In this document: positions 17,158 through 25,696 of the stretch, piece after piece
Numbering within the stretch: position 1 is the first letter of the stretch
Layout: each line of letters starts with the position of its first letter
From: Methanovulcanius yangii
GTDB lineage: Archaea > Halobacteriota > Methanomicrobia > Methanomicrobiales > Methanomicrobiaceae
Length of the DNA stretch: 64,000 bases
Assembly: GCF_018687785.1 (NCBI RefSeq)
Contig: NZ_LTBL01000001.1
Coordinates: 1,541,780 to 1,605,779, forward strand
Direction of reading: 5' to 3'
The notes under the pieces: generated by a model
Told to the model about the DNA's origin: nothing
The model's input: the letters and a program-made list of their open reading frames with translations, nothing else
Databases searched by the model: none
Translations under genes and position numbers: made by a program

Positions 17158-18239
17158 TGGGCAGACAGATCGTCGTCCCCTTCGGGCCGCAGCACCCCGT
17201 GCTCCCCGAACCCATCCACCTCGACCTCGTCCTCGAGGATGAGGTCGTCGTCGAGGCGGTCCCCTCCATCGGCTACATCCACCGCGGGCTGGAGAAGCTC
17301 GTCGAGAAGCGCGAATACACCGATTACATCAGGATTGCCGAGCGCATCTGCGGCATTTGTTCCTTCACCCACTCGGTCACCTATGCAGAGGCCGTGGAGA
17401 AGGTGATGGGGCTCGAGGTCCCGCCCCGCGCCCACTACATCCGCACCATCCTGATGGAGTACTCGAGGCTGCACTCCCATATGCTCTGGCTGGGGCTCAC
17501 CGCCGATGCGATGGGATTCGAAAACCTCTTCATGAACTCATGGCGCATCCGTGAGGCGATCCTCGACGACATGGAGATGGCAACCGGCGGACGGGTCATC
17601 CAGGGCCTCACCATCGTGGGCGGCCTGAGAAAGGACGTCCCCGACGAGATGCTCGGGCAGATGAGCGATAACCTGAAGGCGTTAACCCCCCAGATGGAGG
17701 AGCTCTGCAGGATCTTCTCCCACGACACATCGGTCCGTCACCGGATGCGTGGCCTGGGTGTCCTTACGAAGGATGAGATGTGGGAGCTCGGCGGCGTCGG
17801 CCCGACCGCCCGCGGCTCCGGCCTCGCCCTCGACGCCCGCACCACCGGCTACTCCGCCTACGACGAGCTCGGGTTCAAGCCCGTTGTGGAGACGGAGGGC
17901 GACTGCCTGGCCCGGTGTATCGTTAGGGCACGGGAACTGATGGCCGCGGCCGACCTCGTCCATGCGGCGGTGAAGAAGATGCCCGACGGCCCGGTCGACG
18001 TAGGGAAGATCAAGGGCGGCCCGGACGGCGACGCATTCGTCTTCACCGAACAGCCCCGCGGCGAAGTGCTCCACTACGTCAAGGGCAACGGGTCGAAGTA
18101 CCTCGTCCGCCACCGGGTGCGGACCCCGACGTTCGCGAACATCCCGCCCCTGGTGAAGATGCTCGCAGGTGCCGACCTCGCCGACGTCCCGGTCGTCGTT
18201 CTGACTATCGACCCGTGTATCGGGTGCATGGAGAGGTGA
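17157..18239 (+). CDS. echE: Ech hydrogenase large subunit ([NiFe] catalytic)
   Basis: The 360-aa catalytic subunit has both nickel-binding motifs: C65 and C68 in ERICGICSF, and C354 and C357 in DPCIGC. The protein ends three residues after the last Cys (CMER), so there is no C-terminal peptide to remove and no maturation protease would be needed for this subunit. The start GRQIVVPFGPQHPVLPEP is typical of Ech/NuoD proteins. Having both Cys pairs shows that it is a hydrogenase and not a complex I-type subunit. Confidence 0.95.
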   Translation: MGRQIVVPFGPQHPVLPEPIHLDLVLEDEVVVEAVPSIGYIHRGLEKLVEKREYTDYIRIAERICGICSFTHSVTYAEAVEKVMGLEVPPRAHYIRTILMEYSRLHSHMLWLGLTADAMGFENLFMNSWRIREAILDDMEMATGGRVIQGLTIVGGLRKDVPDEMLGQMSDNLKALTPQMEELCRIFSHDTSVRHRMRGLGVLTKDEMWELGGVGPTARGSGLALDARTTGYSAYDELGFKPVVETEGDCLARCIVRARELMAAADLVHAAVKKMPDGPVDVGKIKGGPDGDAFVFTEQPRGEVLHYVKGNGSKYLVRHRVRTPTFANIPPLVKMLAGADLADVPVVVLTIDPCIGCMER

Positions 18240-18246
18240 TGAGAAA

Positions 18247-18627
18247 ATGGGACTCTTCGCTATGACCAAAAGGGCGCTTGCAAACGTCATCACAAAGCCG
18301 GCGACCCTGATGTACCCTGTAAAGCCCGCAAAACAGTTCGAACGCTCCCGCGGGATGCTTGTCATCACCATCGAGGACTGCATCTACTGCGGGCTCTGTT
18401 CCCGCCACTGCCCCGCCGATGCGATCGAGGTCTCGAAGCAGGATCGGACCTGGCAGGTCGACCGTCTCCGCTGCATCATCTGTGCCCAGTGCGTCGACGC
18501 CTGCCCGAAGTCGTGCCTCGACATCGTTCCCGAATACGAGAAATCGGTCGCACAGCCCCCCTTCGTGGACTTTTACCAGGGGCCGCCCGCCCCCCCCAAG
18601 CCCGAGAAGAAGCCAAAGGAAGAATAA
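18247..18627 (+). CDS. echF: Ech hydrogenase ferredoxin-like subunit
   Basis: The 126-aa polyferredoxin has two [4Fe-4S] motifs, C45-C48-C51-C55 (CIYCGLCSRHCP) and C76-C79-C82-C86 (CIICAQCVDACP). It passes electrons between the small subunit and soluble ferredoxin. The N-terminal 35 residues are basic and resemble NuoI-type leaders; the C-terminus is Pro/Lys-rich. GAGGTGATGAG just before the ATG is a strong ribosome site. It is the last gene of the operon; T-runs at 18657 and 18673 probably end the transcript. Confidence 0.94.
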   Translation: MGLFAMTKRALANVITKPATLMYPVKPAKQFERSRGMLVITIEDCIYCGLCSRHCPADAIEVSKQDRTWQVDRLRCIICAQCVDACPKSCLDIVPEYEKSVAQPPFVDFYQGPPAPPKPEKKPKEE

Positions 18628-18995
18628 TGTTCCCCTGAATACTATCCCCCCGCATCCTTTTTTCCCCCTCGACTGTTTTTCTCCCTGCGCCGTTGCCAAT
18701 CAGACAATTCCTCCCGCCATCCACCCCGTACATGGCCATCGGTGAGATGCATGCCTGCAGGGAACCGGGCGGTGATGCCATCTGCCGGGTATGGGCCGGG
18801 CGAGACGAAAACGAAGCGATCTCAGCAGCATATCGGGACCGACGGACGGAAATGGAGCCATTGGGAGCCTGCACAGGACAGATGGCATACCGACAGGGCA
18901 TGGGCTCATGAACAATAGCTCCGTTTCGTGCAGAAATATCATGAAAAGAGCGCGGGATCGCCGCGAATAAGTGGAGTTTGGGTTCCCCCTTCGCC
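18628..18995. other. Noncoding region after ech
   Basis: Two pyrimidine/T-rich tracts (18656-18668 and 18672-18683) look like ech transcript ends. The remaining roughly 300 bases have scattered short open frames but no ribosome site or recognisable protein. It may be decayed sequence. Confidence 0.5.
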
Positions 18996-19109
18996 TTAGT
19001 AGGCAAAACACCCGGTTACATAGATGATACAGGAGATGATGAAGCAGATCCCCAGGGCAAGGGTAATACCGTCGATGCCGCCGAGATGCCCGTTTCGTTT
19101 CTCGTTCAT
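18996..19109 (-). CDS. 37-aa single-pass membrane microprotein
   Basis: The predicted peptide begins MNEKRNGHLGG and continues with one hydrophobic helix (GITLALGICFIISCIIYVTG) before ending CFAY. A basic N-terminus followed by one helix is the typical look of a small membrane protein. A strong TATA element (minus strand GATATATATTTAA, about 19135-19147) is centred about 31 bases before the ATG, giving a nearly leaderless transcript, which agrees with the lack of a ribosome site. Three Cys lie in or near the helix. No family is recognised. Confidence 0.55.
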   Translation of the reverse strand: MNEKRNGHLGGIDGITLALGICFIISCIIYVTGCFAY

Positions 19110-19491
19110 CCAGTTAGATATTGGCACGGCCAGTTAAATATATATCGTATGATGATCGGTCCGGGCGCCAACCTCCCCCATTTATTTCCGCAATATTTAT
19201 ATTGCATTTTTCAGTATTCAAGCAGATCCGCCATTGAATTCCAATATATCTCGAATTATTACCCAAATATTAGAAAATAGCCCTAAAATGTGTCCAATAC
19301 TTTCGGAAGAGTGAAAACGCAAATTTGCCTATCAATAATGATCCCCAAATAACCCCGATGTCAGACGCCATTATGGCAGTCACCCCCCTCAGGAGAAACG
19401 CTTTATATCCCGCTCTCATTATCTCGCGTATGGCCGGATGGTCCGGTCCGAATGTCCCCCGCCGGGGGGCGGATTTTCAAGGGTGAACCAT
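19110..19491. other. Divergent promoter region between microprotein and mscS
   Basis: This AT-rich stretch holds the TATA element of the minus-strand microprotein at its left end (19135-19147) and that of mscS at 19401. I see no gene between. The middle (19180-19330) is strongly AT-rich with no clear symmetry. Confidence 0.5.
19401..19408 (+). promoter_or_regulatory. TATA box of mscS
   Basis: CTTTATAT predicts a transcript start near 19430 and a leader of about 60 bases. The leader ends in GGGTGA (19481-19486), six bases before the ATG. Confidence 0.6.
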
Positions 19492-20364
19492 ATGCAGATT
19501 TTTACAGGAAGCTCCGGCGATGCCGCCGGTGCGTCAGGACTGAACCTTTCACTGAATATTACCCCGGAGTCGCTTCTCCTTGCCGTCCTTGCGCTGGTGA
19601 TCGGCTACCTCGTGGCAAAGCTGCTCGTGCGGTGGATTGAACGCCTGCTCCAGAAGCAGGGCCACCTGTCCGAGGTGGCGTCCGGACTTCTCGGACGGAT
19701 CATCTCGGTGCTCCTCTACATCATCGTGATCCTCATCGCCGTGAGTTTTCTTGGGGTGGATGTAAACGGCGTCGTCCTCGGCCTCTCGGCGATCGTGGGG
19801 CTCGTCGTCGCCTTCGGGCTCAAGGATACGATCAACAACTTTGCCGCAGGCATCTGGATCGCCTCGATGAACCTCTTCGAGAAGGGCGAGGAGGTCACCA
19901 TCGCCGGGCACTGGGGTATCGTGCAGGAGATCGGCATCATGGCGACCCAGATCACCGCCGCGGGGAGCACCATCATCACGATCCCCAACGGCAAGGCATG
20001 GAACGACTCGATCATCAACTACACGAGAAACCCGCAGCGGCGTATCGACCAGTCCTTCGGGGTGAGCTATGAGTCCGATATGGGCGAGGTGGTGCGCATC
20101 GCGCTCGGCATCGCCCGCGATCACCCGAAGGTGCTGGATACCCCCGAGCCCGCCGTCATCTTCGCGGAGATGGCGGACTCCTCGGTGAACTTCACGCTGC
20201 GCTGCTGGGTGAATACCCCGGACTACTACGGGACAAAGGCGGATATTCTCCGCTCGCTGCACGCCGACCTCATCGCCGCAGGCATCGAGATTCCCTATCC
20301 GCACGTCGATGTCGCCTTCAGGAATGCAATTCCGGAGGCGGGGGAGAACGAGGGAACCGGATAA
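19492..20364 (+). CDS. mscS: Small-conductance mechanosensitive channel (MscS family)
   Basis: The 290-aa protein has three membrane helices, the third with the pore-lining Gly/Ala pattern (LGLSAIVGLVVAFGLKDTI). A beta-domain (GEEVTIAGHWGIVQEIG) and an alpha/beta C-terminal domain follow, ending YPHVDVAFRNA. It opens under membrane tension to release solutes on osmotic downshock. I chose ATG 19492 because GGGTGA precedes it; a longer frame from 19438 would add a Pro/Gly-rich segment without hydrophobic character. Confidence 0.93.
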   Translation: MQIFTGSSGDAAGASGLNLSLNITPESLLLAVLALVIGYLVAKLLVRWIERLLQKQGHLSEVASGLLGRIISVLLYIIVILIAVSFLGVDVNGVVLGLSAIVGLVVAFGLKDTINNFAAGIWIASMNLFEKGEEVTIAGHWGIVQEIGIMATQITAAGSTIITIPNGKAWNDSIINYTRNPQRRIDQSFGVSYESDMGEVVRIALGIARDHPKVLDTPEPAVIFAEMADSSVNFTLRCWVNTPDYYGTKADILRSLHADLIAAGIEIPYPHVDVAFRNAIPEAGENEGTG

Positions 20365-20434
20365 CAACCGAACCGGAGGGGCTGTACTCCCCTCCCGGGA
20401 TGAGACGGGGCCCTGCCCCCGCCCTTCTTCCTCC

Positions 20435-20641
20435 TCATCCCCGTGAGGCGGCGGTCATCACGGTGGCGGCATCCCCCTCCACCGGGGCATCCTCGGGAAT
20501 GCTCTTCCCGTCCCGCAGGATGATGACCGTATCGGGGATGATGCAGAGACGGAGCAGCACGTCCTGGTAGGCGTCCCCTTCCTCGTAGTCGGTCTCGAGA
20601 ATTTCGCCTTCGCGAATGAAATGCAGTGTGAGTTTCGGCAT
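20435..20641 (-). CDS. ThiS/MoaD-like beta-grasp protein with atypical C-terminus
   Basis: The 68-aa protein has the sulfur-carrier/ubiquitin-like pattern: TLHFIREGEILETDYEEGDAYQDVLLRL, given here in two parts as TLHFIREGEILETDY and EEGDAYQDVLLRL, then PDTVIILRDGKSIPEDAPV and a final strand. ThiS, MoaD and archaeal SAMP proteins end in Gly-Gly, which is adenylated or conjugated; this one ends AASRG. It may be a non-conjugating relative, or the family match may be only structural. GGAAGG lies 10 bases before the ATG. It converges with mscS. Confidence 0.7.
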   Translation of the reverse strand: MPKLTLHFIREGEILETDYEEGDAYQDVLLRLCIIPDTVIILRDGKSIPEDAPVEGDAATVMTAASRG

Positions 20642-20844
20642 AAACGACGCCTTCCGTTATCAGGAGGTTGGACGGACGAGGGTTTGTACCTTTTGGGACG
20701 GGCGGTTTGCGCCGTACATCGGGCAGCATCCCGCAAGGCGAAGGTCCGGGCCCCCCGTACAGCGCCATTGGAAGCCCGTCACCGCCACGAACACCACGTC
20801 CAGGTCACCCTATTCACAACAGTTATACCTGACCAGCAGAAATA

Positions 20845-20852
20845 GATATATT
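20845..20852 (+). promoter_or_regulatory. TATA box of tRNA-Ser
   Basis: GATATATT lies about 32-39 bases before the mature tRNA 5' end, the usual archaeal spacing. Confidence 0.6.
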
Positions 20853-20883
20853 CACATTAGTGCCCCGTAGGGAGCATGCATGT

Positions 20884-20968
20884 GCCGAGATAGTCTAGTC
20901 CGGGAAGGCGGGGGCCTCGAAAGCCTCTGGTGCTTGGCACCACGGGAGTTCAAATCTCCCTCTCGGCG
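20884..20968 (+). tRNA. tRNA-Ser (anticodon CGA)
   Basis: The 85-base sequence folds as a class II tRNA. The acceptor stem is GCCGAGA/TCTCGGC with discriminator G. The D stem is GTC/GGC. The anticodon stem is GGGGC/GCCTC with loop CTCGAAA (anticodon CGA at 20918-20920, reading UCG). The long variable arm is GGTGC/GCACC, and the T arm is GGGAG-TTCAAAT-CTCCC. The long variable arm and discriminator G agree with serine. No CCA is encoded and no intron is seen. Confidence 0.96.
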
Positions 20969-21059
20969 TTTCTTCTTCAGATTTCTTCGAGAGAGTATGC
21001 TCTCTTTGATCAAGGTGCGAATATCAGATAAAAACCGCAAACTCAAGAGAAGGATCACG

Positions 21060-21890
21060 TCACTTCTTCTTTCTGTGATATATCACATCCCTTCGGGAAT
21101 GGGTGGAATGGGAGGATTTTTTCCGGCCACGGACTAAATACCACTCATTTTGACTTCCCCACGTATGATCGACACTGTCCTGTGATGTCTTTTGCTTCTT
21201 TGGAGATGTCCCGGAGAAGCCATAGATTCCCATCCACGACAGACCGACCAGAGCGACAGCAATCATTCCCAGAAGAGATACGGATATATCAAAAACAACA
21301 CCCAAACCGATGATGCCCGCCGCCATGAATAACTGGATCTTTGAAAAAAGTTCGGGCCTGTCTTCCCTTGCATTGGTCGTGCTGATACCACCACTGAAGT
21401 GCCGATAAGAAATCGGCGCAAATGGTCTGAGTCCACTTACCGTACAGCAATCCTCAACCAAGTGCAGGACGCCTCCAAGGAATAGTCCGAGATAAAAGAC
21501 AAGAACAAAATTGCTCCAGAACCCGGTGACCATCAGGATGAAAAAACTCAATATCAGTAGTATGATCGAATAGATGCCAATGGAAAATATCGTATGAACC
21601 GATTGTCGATGGCGATAATCAAAGTCAAATCCCGCTTTTATGTGAATGAACCGTACAATAGGAAGGATCAACGGTCGCATCACAAATCCAAATAACCAGG
21701 CAATTCCCTCGAGGTGGTTGATTTTTGCATCAGAAGCATCCACATCAGGGAGAAGACATCCAATGAAAATTCCAGAAAGCAACGTGACAATGAAATACGT
21801 TGTTCCCGTAGTCAGATCACTCCCCAACAGCGGCGAGACCAGCAGAAAGCCCGTTGCCATGGAAAGCATCAGATGATCCTTCCCTCTCAC
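21060..21890 (-). CDS. YdjM-like membrane-bound metal-dependent hydrolase family protein
   Basis: This 276-aa membrane protein belongs to the YdjM/DUF457 family. It starts MRGKDHLMLSMATGFLL and has the family motif GCLLPDVDASDAK, then YRHRQSVHTIFSIG and HLVEDCCTVSG, which supply the conserved Asp/His residues. About five or six helices and a basic, His/Ser-rich tail are predicted. Members are inner-membrane proteins with a putative phosphoesterase-like site; the activity is unproven. The start is GTG at 21890, with GGAGGGTG just upstream. The AT-rich 3' end suggests some foreign or drifting sequence. Confidence 0.82.
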   Translation of the reverse strand: MRGKDHLMLSMATGFLLVSPLLGSDLTTGTTYFIVTLLSGIFIGCLLPDVDASDAKINHLEGIAWLFGFVMRPLILPIVRFIHIKAGFDFDYRHRQSVHTIFSIGIYSIILLILSFFILMVTGFWSNFVLVFYLGLFLGGVLHLVEDCCTVSGLRPFAPISYRHFSGGISTTNAREDRPELFSKIQLFMAAGIIGLGVVFDISVSLLGMIAVALVGLSWMGIYGFSGTSPKKQKTSQDSVDHTWGSQNEWYLVRGRKKSSHSTHSRRDVIYHRKKK

Positions 21891-21903
21891 GCACCCTCCC
21901 CCC

Positions 21904-22095
21904 CTATTTCCGTTCCTTCTTCCCTTTCTCCGGTCGCGTCAGCTCTGCGTAGAGCGTCTGGTTGAAGACGATCGGCTGCATGAAATAGAGAATCGTCGTG
22001 GGCAGGGTTTTGATATAATCCACCAGAAAGCTGGCAACCCTCCGCGGGATGCCCTTGCGCCCTCCCTTCCCCGGGCGCGATGGTGTCGCGGTCAT
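21904..22095 (-). CDS. Small basic protein upstream of the YdjM-like gene
   Basis: The predicted 63-aa protein has a basic N-terminus (MTATPSRPGKGGRKGIPRR), an amphipathic or membrane-associated middle (VDYIKTLPTTILYFMQPIVF) and a Lys-rich end. It ends 13 bases before the next start, so the two genes are probably cotranscribed. The ATG at 22095 has GGAGA about 12 bases upstream. Periodic third-position GC and the orderly protein support it as coding, but no family is known to me. Confidence 0.6.
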   Translation of the reverse strand: MTATPSRPGKGGRKGIPRRVASFLVDYIKTLPTTILYFMQPIVFNQTLYAELTRPEKGKKERK

Positions 22096-22428
22096 GCGGA
22101 CATCATATCTCCTTTGGGGAGAGGGCCCCCATAAATGTTCCTGCGGCCTCGGGAGGGGGCCTGACAACCGAAGGGACCCGTCCGGCTTTAAACGGCCGGC
22201 ACCGACCCGTCGAAGAAAAAAAAGTGTTATTGGTCCAAAAACACACGAATCCGGTCCCCGACATTCTGCTCCAGATTCCGGTACCAGAATGCATAGTCGT
22301 AGCGGTGATACACCCCCTCGGGGGCGGTAAGTCGATCACATGCATGCCCCGGCTAAGCCCGCATCCCTTCTTCCGGGGGCGATATTATCATCCCGACCGT
22401 CCATCCTCCGGTATGGAGTGCGTCGGCC
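22096..22428. other. Intergenic region between divergent small genes
   Basis: No gene is supported. A TATA-like GATATTAT at 22381 is placed for the plus-strand 58-aa gene. Confidence 0.45.
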
Positions 22429-22605
22429 ATGCCTGAGAAGAGATACCGCGGATATGCCACCGCCATCGCCGGAGGAGTGGGACTGGGGCTCCTTTTGGGA
22501 AGCGAGTTTCCCGGGACGTATGCAACCCTTGCAGGAGCGGCGATAACCCTCCTTGCCATCGGAAGCATGGTCCTCTTCTCCTCCCGGGCACCCCAAACAG
22601 GATGA
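22429..22605 (+). CDS. 58-aa two-helix membrane protein
   Basis: The peptide begins MPEKRYRGYATAIAGGVGLG and has two hydrophobic, Gly-rich segments (about 10-24 and 30-50) separated by a short SEFPGT turn, with a polar tail SSRAPQTG. GGAGTG lies 8 bases before the ATG, and a TATA-like GATATTAT at 22381 would start the transcript about 20 bases earlier. These signals support a real small gene. Function unknown. Confidence 0.6.
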   Translation: MPEKRYRGYATAIAGGVGLGLLLGSEFPGTYATLAGAAITLLAIGSMVLFSSRAPQTG

Positions 22606-22770
22606 ATGGGAGAGGGCACATCCGCGTCGATGCGAGGGAACGGGAGATGACACTATGCCCTCCGGCCATGGATCCCCCAGGCAGGCCAGGGTGAAGAGAG
22701 GGGCCATGATGGCGAGATTACCCCCGGACCCACCAAATACATTTGAAAGAACACCGCCATATCCTCTTCA

Positions 22771-23433
22771 ATGATGCCCGACTCCTTCCCCTGCGAACTT
22801 GTCACATGGAACCGCTCGGCCGATCTTGCAACCACCCTCGGAAACGCAGTCCGGGCCTCCGGCTATGCACCGGACATCGTGGTCGCCATCGGCAGGGGAG
22901 GATATGTCCCGGCCCGCGTCGTCTGCGACGTTCTTCTGCTGAATCTGCTCACCAGCATCAAGATCGAACACTGGGGAGTGGCGGCCGCGGAGAAGGAGGA
23001 GACCATCGTCCGTTTCCCGCTCGCGGTCGACATCACGGCGAAACGGGTCCTCATCGTCGACGATGTGACCGATACCGGCGACACGCTCGCGGCGGCCTTC
23101 CGGTACCTGAAGGGATTCGACCCGGCGGAGGTGCGCACCTCCGTCCTCCAGCACAAGGAGTGCTCATCGTTCGTGCCCGACTACTACGCCGAGCTGGTGA
23201 CCGAATGGCGGTGGATCATCTACCCGTGGGCGGTATGGGAGGACGCCTCGGGCTTCGTCCTCCGGGTGCTCGCAGACGGACCGGCCACCCGGGGCGGGGT
23301 CGCAGACGCCCTCCGGAAGCGGTTTTCGATCATCCTCGATGGGGGGATGCTCTCCGGCATCTGCGCCGACCTCGTCCGCCGGGGAGAGGCGGAGGAGGAC
23401 AACGGCTGCTTTGCCCTCCCTGCCAGACGATGA
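22771..23433 (+). CDS. Purine phosphoribosyltransferase family protein
   Basis: The 220-aa protein has the type I PRTase core: DIVVAIGRGGYVPARVV (residues about 31-47) and the PRPP loop VLIVDDVTDTGDTLAAA (about 92-108). It matches archaeal xanthine/hypoxanthine PRTase-like proteins, which salvage purine bases with PRPP. A C-terminal extension of about 60 residues looks like a small winged helix (GVADALRKRFSIILDGGML), so a regulatory role is also possible. The start is the first of two adjacent ATGs; there is no ribosome site, suggesting a short leader. Confidence 0.85.
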   Translation: MMPDSFPCELVTWNRSADLATTLGNAVRASGYAPDIVVAIGRGGYVPARVVCDVLLLNLLTSIKIEHWGVAAAEKEETIVRFPLAVDITAKRVLIVDDVTDTGDTLAAAFRYLKGFDPAEVRTSVLQHKECSSFVPDYYAELVTEWRWIIYPWAVWEDASGFVLRVLADGPATRGGVADALRKRFSIILDGGMLSGICADLVRRGEAEEDNGCFALPARR

Positions 23434-23554
23434 TGCTCTGTGCGGCAACAGTAATTCAATAATTCTGAATCGTAAGATTAAGTAAGAAAAGAATCGTTGT
23501 TATTAAAAACGGTTGTGGGTACTGTCTCATATGTCCCCGCCCCGGAGACCCTCC

Positions 23555-23995
23555 ATGCAGAGCGCTGAAGTATATCCAATCGGCATCGTCACCTCCCCCT
23601 ACCGGAAGCACGGCGACGCTCCCCGCCAGGGCCGCCTCGACCCCGACGTCGAGATGGCAATCGAGATCCACGAAGAGTATGCGGCAGGTCTGGGGGACCT
23701 TGCCGGCATCAGCCACATCTTCGTTCTCCTCTGGTTCGACCGGGCTTCCCGGACGACCCTCACCGGCCATCCCCCGGGAGCGACGCAGAGCAGACCCGTC
23801 TTTGCCACCCGCTCCCCGCACCGGCCGAACCCCATCGGTCTCGACATCGGCAAAGTCCTCGGAGTCGACGGGCGCATCATCCGGGTCTCCGGTCTCGATG
23901 CCCTCGACGGCACCCCCGTCCTCGACATCAAACCCTACGTCCCCTCCCTCGACGCCGTTCCGGACGCGACCGAACCGTTCCGGACCGGGCGCTAA
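23555..23995 (+). CDS. trmO: TrmO-family protein (tRNA t6A37 N6-methyltransferase)
   Basis: This 146-aa protein is a compact TrmO/TsaA-fold protein: it starts AEVYPIGIVTSPYRKHGDAP, has HIFVLLWFDRA, the signature SPHRPNPIGLDIGKVLGVDG, and DGTPVLDIKPYVPSLD. The family methylates threonylcarbamoyl-adenosine 37 in tRNA using S-adenosylmethionine. The ATG at 23555 has GGAGA 6 bases upstream; earlier in-frame starts add unconserved residues. A second, more distant copy lies at 43932 in a transporter operon. Confidence 0.88.
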   Translation: MQSAEVYPIGIVTSPYRKHGDAPRQGRLDPDVEMAIEIHEEYAAGLGDLAGISHIFVLLWFDRASRTTLTGHPPGATQSRPVFATRSPHRPNPIGLDIGKVLGVDGRIIRVSGLDALDGTPVLDIKPYVPSLDAVPDATEPFRTGR

Positions 23996-24051
23996 AGGCT
24001 GCAACGAGATGCGGCGGGATACCGCCAGTACCCTGACCCGGTGAAGACCCG

Positions 24052-25005
24052 ATGAATGAATTCCTGTATCAGACCGCTCTCCTCGCCCTCGATCTCCTCA
24101 TCCGCACCATCCCGATGATGGTCGCGGGCGTCATCGCAGCGGAGCTGATCCTCGCATTCAATGCGACCGACCGCATCTCCCGCGTCTCCCGGCCGCTCAC
24201 GACCTTCTCCAACCTCCACCCGTCATGCGGCATCTCCTTCATGATGGCCTTCGTCTCCCCGAAGGCCGCAGGTGCGATGCTCGCGAAGTACGAGCGTGAT
24301 GGGACGATCACCCGCCGGGAGATGGTGATCGCCGCCCTGATGAACTCCTTTCCGAACGTCGTGATGCACTGGCGCTACCTGCTGCCGGTCTACGTCCCCC
24401 TCCTCGGGATTACGGGTCTCGTCTACTTTGCCATCCTCGTCGTGGTAGGATTCATCAAGACCGGCATCATCATGGTCGCAGGCCGGTGGACTCTCCCCCC
24501 GCCCGGGGACGAACGGGCCGCAGAGGAGAATGGACCGAAGCCGCGGCCGCCGTGGCGGGAGGGGATACGGGCAGCCCTCGCCGCGTCCCGGGACTCGCTT
24601 TCCCACATCCTCCTCATCAGCATTCCCACCATCATCGTCGTCGCGGTCCTCATCACCCTTGGGTTCTTCGATGTGGTGGCGGACGTCATGCAGGGCTTCG
24701 GCGCCTGGTTCCCGGTGCCCCCCGCAGGCTTTGCCATCATCGCCGCCCAGTTCGGCTCCTTCATCGCGGGCGCAAGCGTCGCATCGACCCTCCTTGCGGC
24801 AGGAACGCTCACCCCGCAGGAGATCGTCATCACCCTCCTCGTGGGCAACATCCTCACGAGCGTCACCCGCGGGATCCGGTGGTACGGCTCCTCCTATGCC
24901 GCCATATTCGGTCCGCGGACGGGGGCGGAGATCCAGATCCTCTCGACCGGCCTGCGGGTCGCCATCATGGTAGTCTTCGTCGCGATCCTCGCGGTGCTCT
25001 GGTGA
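24052..25005 (+). CDS. Gate-domain (nucleoside recognition-like) membrane permease
   Basis: The 317-aa protein has two similar halves, each with Gate-type helices: FSNLHPSCGISFMMAFVSPKAAGAM (quoted as NLHPSCGISFMMAFVSPKA) near residue 57 and FAIIAAQFGSFIAGASVAST near 230. A hydrophilic loop (about 150-175) separates them. Gate domains also form the pore of FeoB and nucleoside transporters. The substrate is unknown. GGTGA lies 7 bases before the ATG, and the gene follows trmO by 56 bases. Confidence 0.8.
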   Translation: MNEFLYQTALLALDLLIRTIPMMVAGVIAAELILAFNATDRISRVSRPLTTFSNLHPSCGISFMMAFVSPKAAGAMLAKYERDGTITRREMVIAALMNSFPNVVMHWRYLLPVYVPLLGITGLVYFAILVVVGFIKTGIIMVAGRWTLPPPGDERAAEENGPKPRPPWREGIRAALAASRDSLSHILLISIPTIIVVAVLITLGFFDVVADVMQGFGAWFPVPPAGFAIIAAQFGSFIAGASVASTLLAAGTLTPQEIVITLLVGNILTSVTRGIRWYGSSYAAIFGPRTGAEIQILSTGLRVAIMVVFVAILAVLW

Positions 25006-25193
25006 CGGGCTTTCCGGCAGGAGGACGGGCCGAAGGAAAGAGATCGATCAAGAGTCGAATCGCAGGTTTCCATCCTTAAACCAACCACCTCCGGGACCCC
25101 CCCGGACAGGACGGGCACGGCCCTGTGGCCGCCCCTCCCCCGCACCTTGATAAGCCTCCACGACGATTCTCCCCGGTAACTTACGGAGCAGAC

Positions 25194-25523
25194 ATGGCAC
25201 TCACAGCATGGGCCTCACTCGTCATCGCCGGCCTCATGGAGACCGGCTGGGCCATCGGCCTCAAATATACGGAAGGATTCACCCGCCTCCTCCCCTCGGC
25301 GGTCACGGTTGCACTGATGGCGGGCAGCTTCTACTTCCTCTCGCAGTCGCTCAGGGAGCTTCCCATCGGGACCGCCTATGCCGTCTGGACCGGCATCGGG
25401 GCGGTGGGCACGGTGATCCTCGGCATCCTCCTCTTCGGAGAGTCACGGGACATCGCCCGCATCCTCTTTCTGATGCTGATCATCACGGGCATCTTCGGCC
25501 TGAAGATGGTTGCCGGGGAGTAG
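25194..25523 (+). CDS. sugE: SMR-family guanidinium exporter (SugE/Gdx)
   Basis: The 109-aa four-helix protein has the SMR catalytic Glu in [20 protein letters not shown] and the motif [27 protein letters not shown] is characteristic of the SugE/Gdx branch, which exports guanidinium in exchange for protons, and not of the EmrE multidrug branch. GGAG lies 5 bases before the ATG. The upstream leader was inspected for a guanidine riboswitch and none was convincing. Confidence 0.9.
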   Translation: MALTAWASLVIAGLMETGWAIGLKYTEGFTRLLPSAVTVALMAGSFYFLSQSLRELPIGTAYAVWTGIGAVGTVILGILLFGESRDIARILFLMLIITGIFGLKMVAGE

Positions 25524-25660
25524 GAGCGGGCACGTGGTCATGCAGAATGCAGGTGTATGTATCGGTAATAATGGCCGGAATTGTATGGAAAAAGCAAGAA
25601 AGGTGATATCACCCGCCACCCCGCCCAATCATGAGAGGTACATTTTCACCGGCCGAAGAA

Positions 25661-25668
25661 ATATATAG
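25661..25668 (+). promoter_or_regulatory. TATA box of the wHTH regulator
   Basis: ATATATAG is centred about 32 bases before the TTG start at 25697, so the transcript would begin only a few bases before it. Confidence 0.5.
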
Positions 25669-25696
25669 GACAAACCAGACGTTTTTTTGATCGATT

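Noticed and set aside
18693-18911. 72-codon plus-strand frame after ech
   Set aside because: No ribosome site, irregular composition and no recognisable protein.
18978-19280. 100-codon plus-strand frame over the microprotein
   Set aside because: Its composition changes midway into AT-rich noncoding sequence and it lacks a ribosome site; the minus-strand microprotein has better signals.
25006-25193. Possible guanidine riboswitch before the SugE/Gdx gene
   Set aside because: GC-rich leader contains short complementary stretches but none of the known guanidine-aptamer signatures could be traced.
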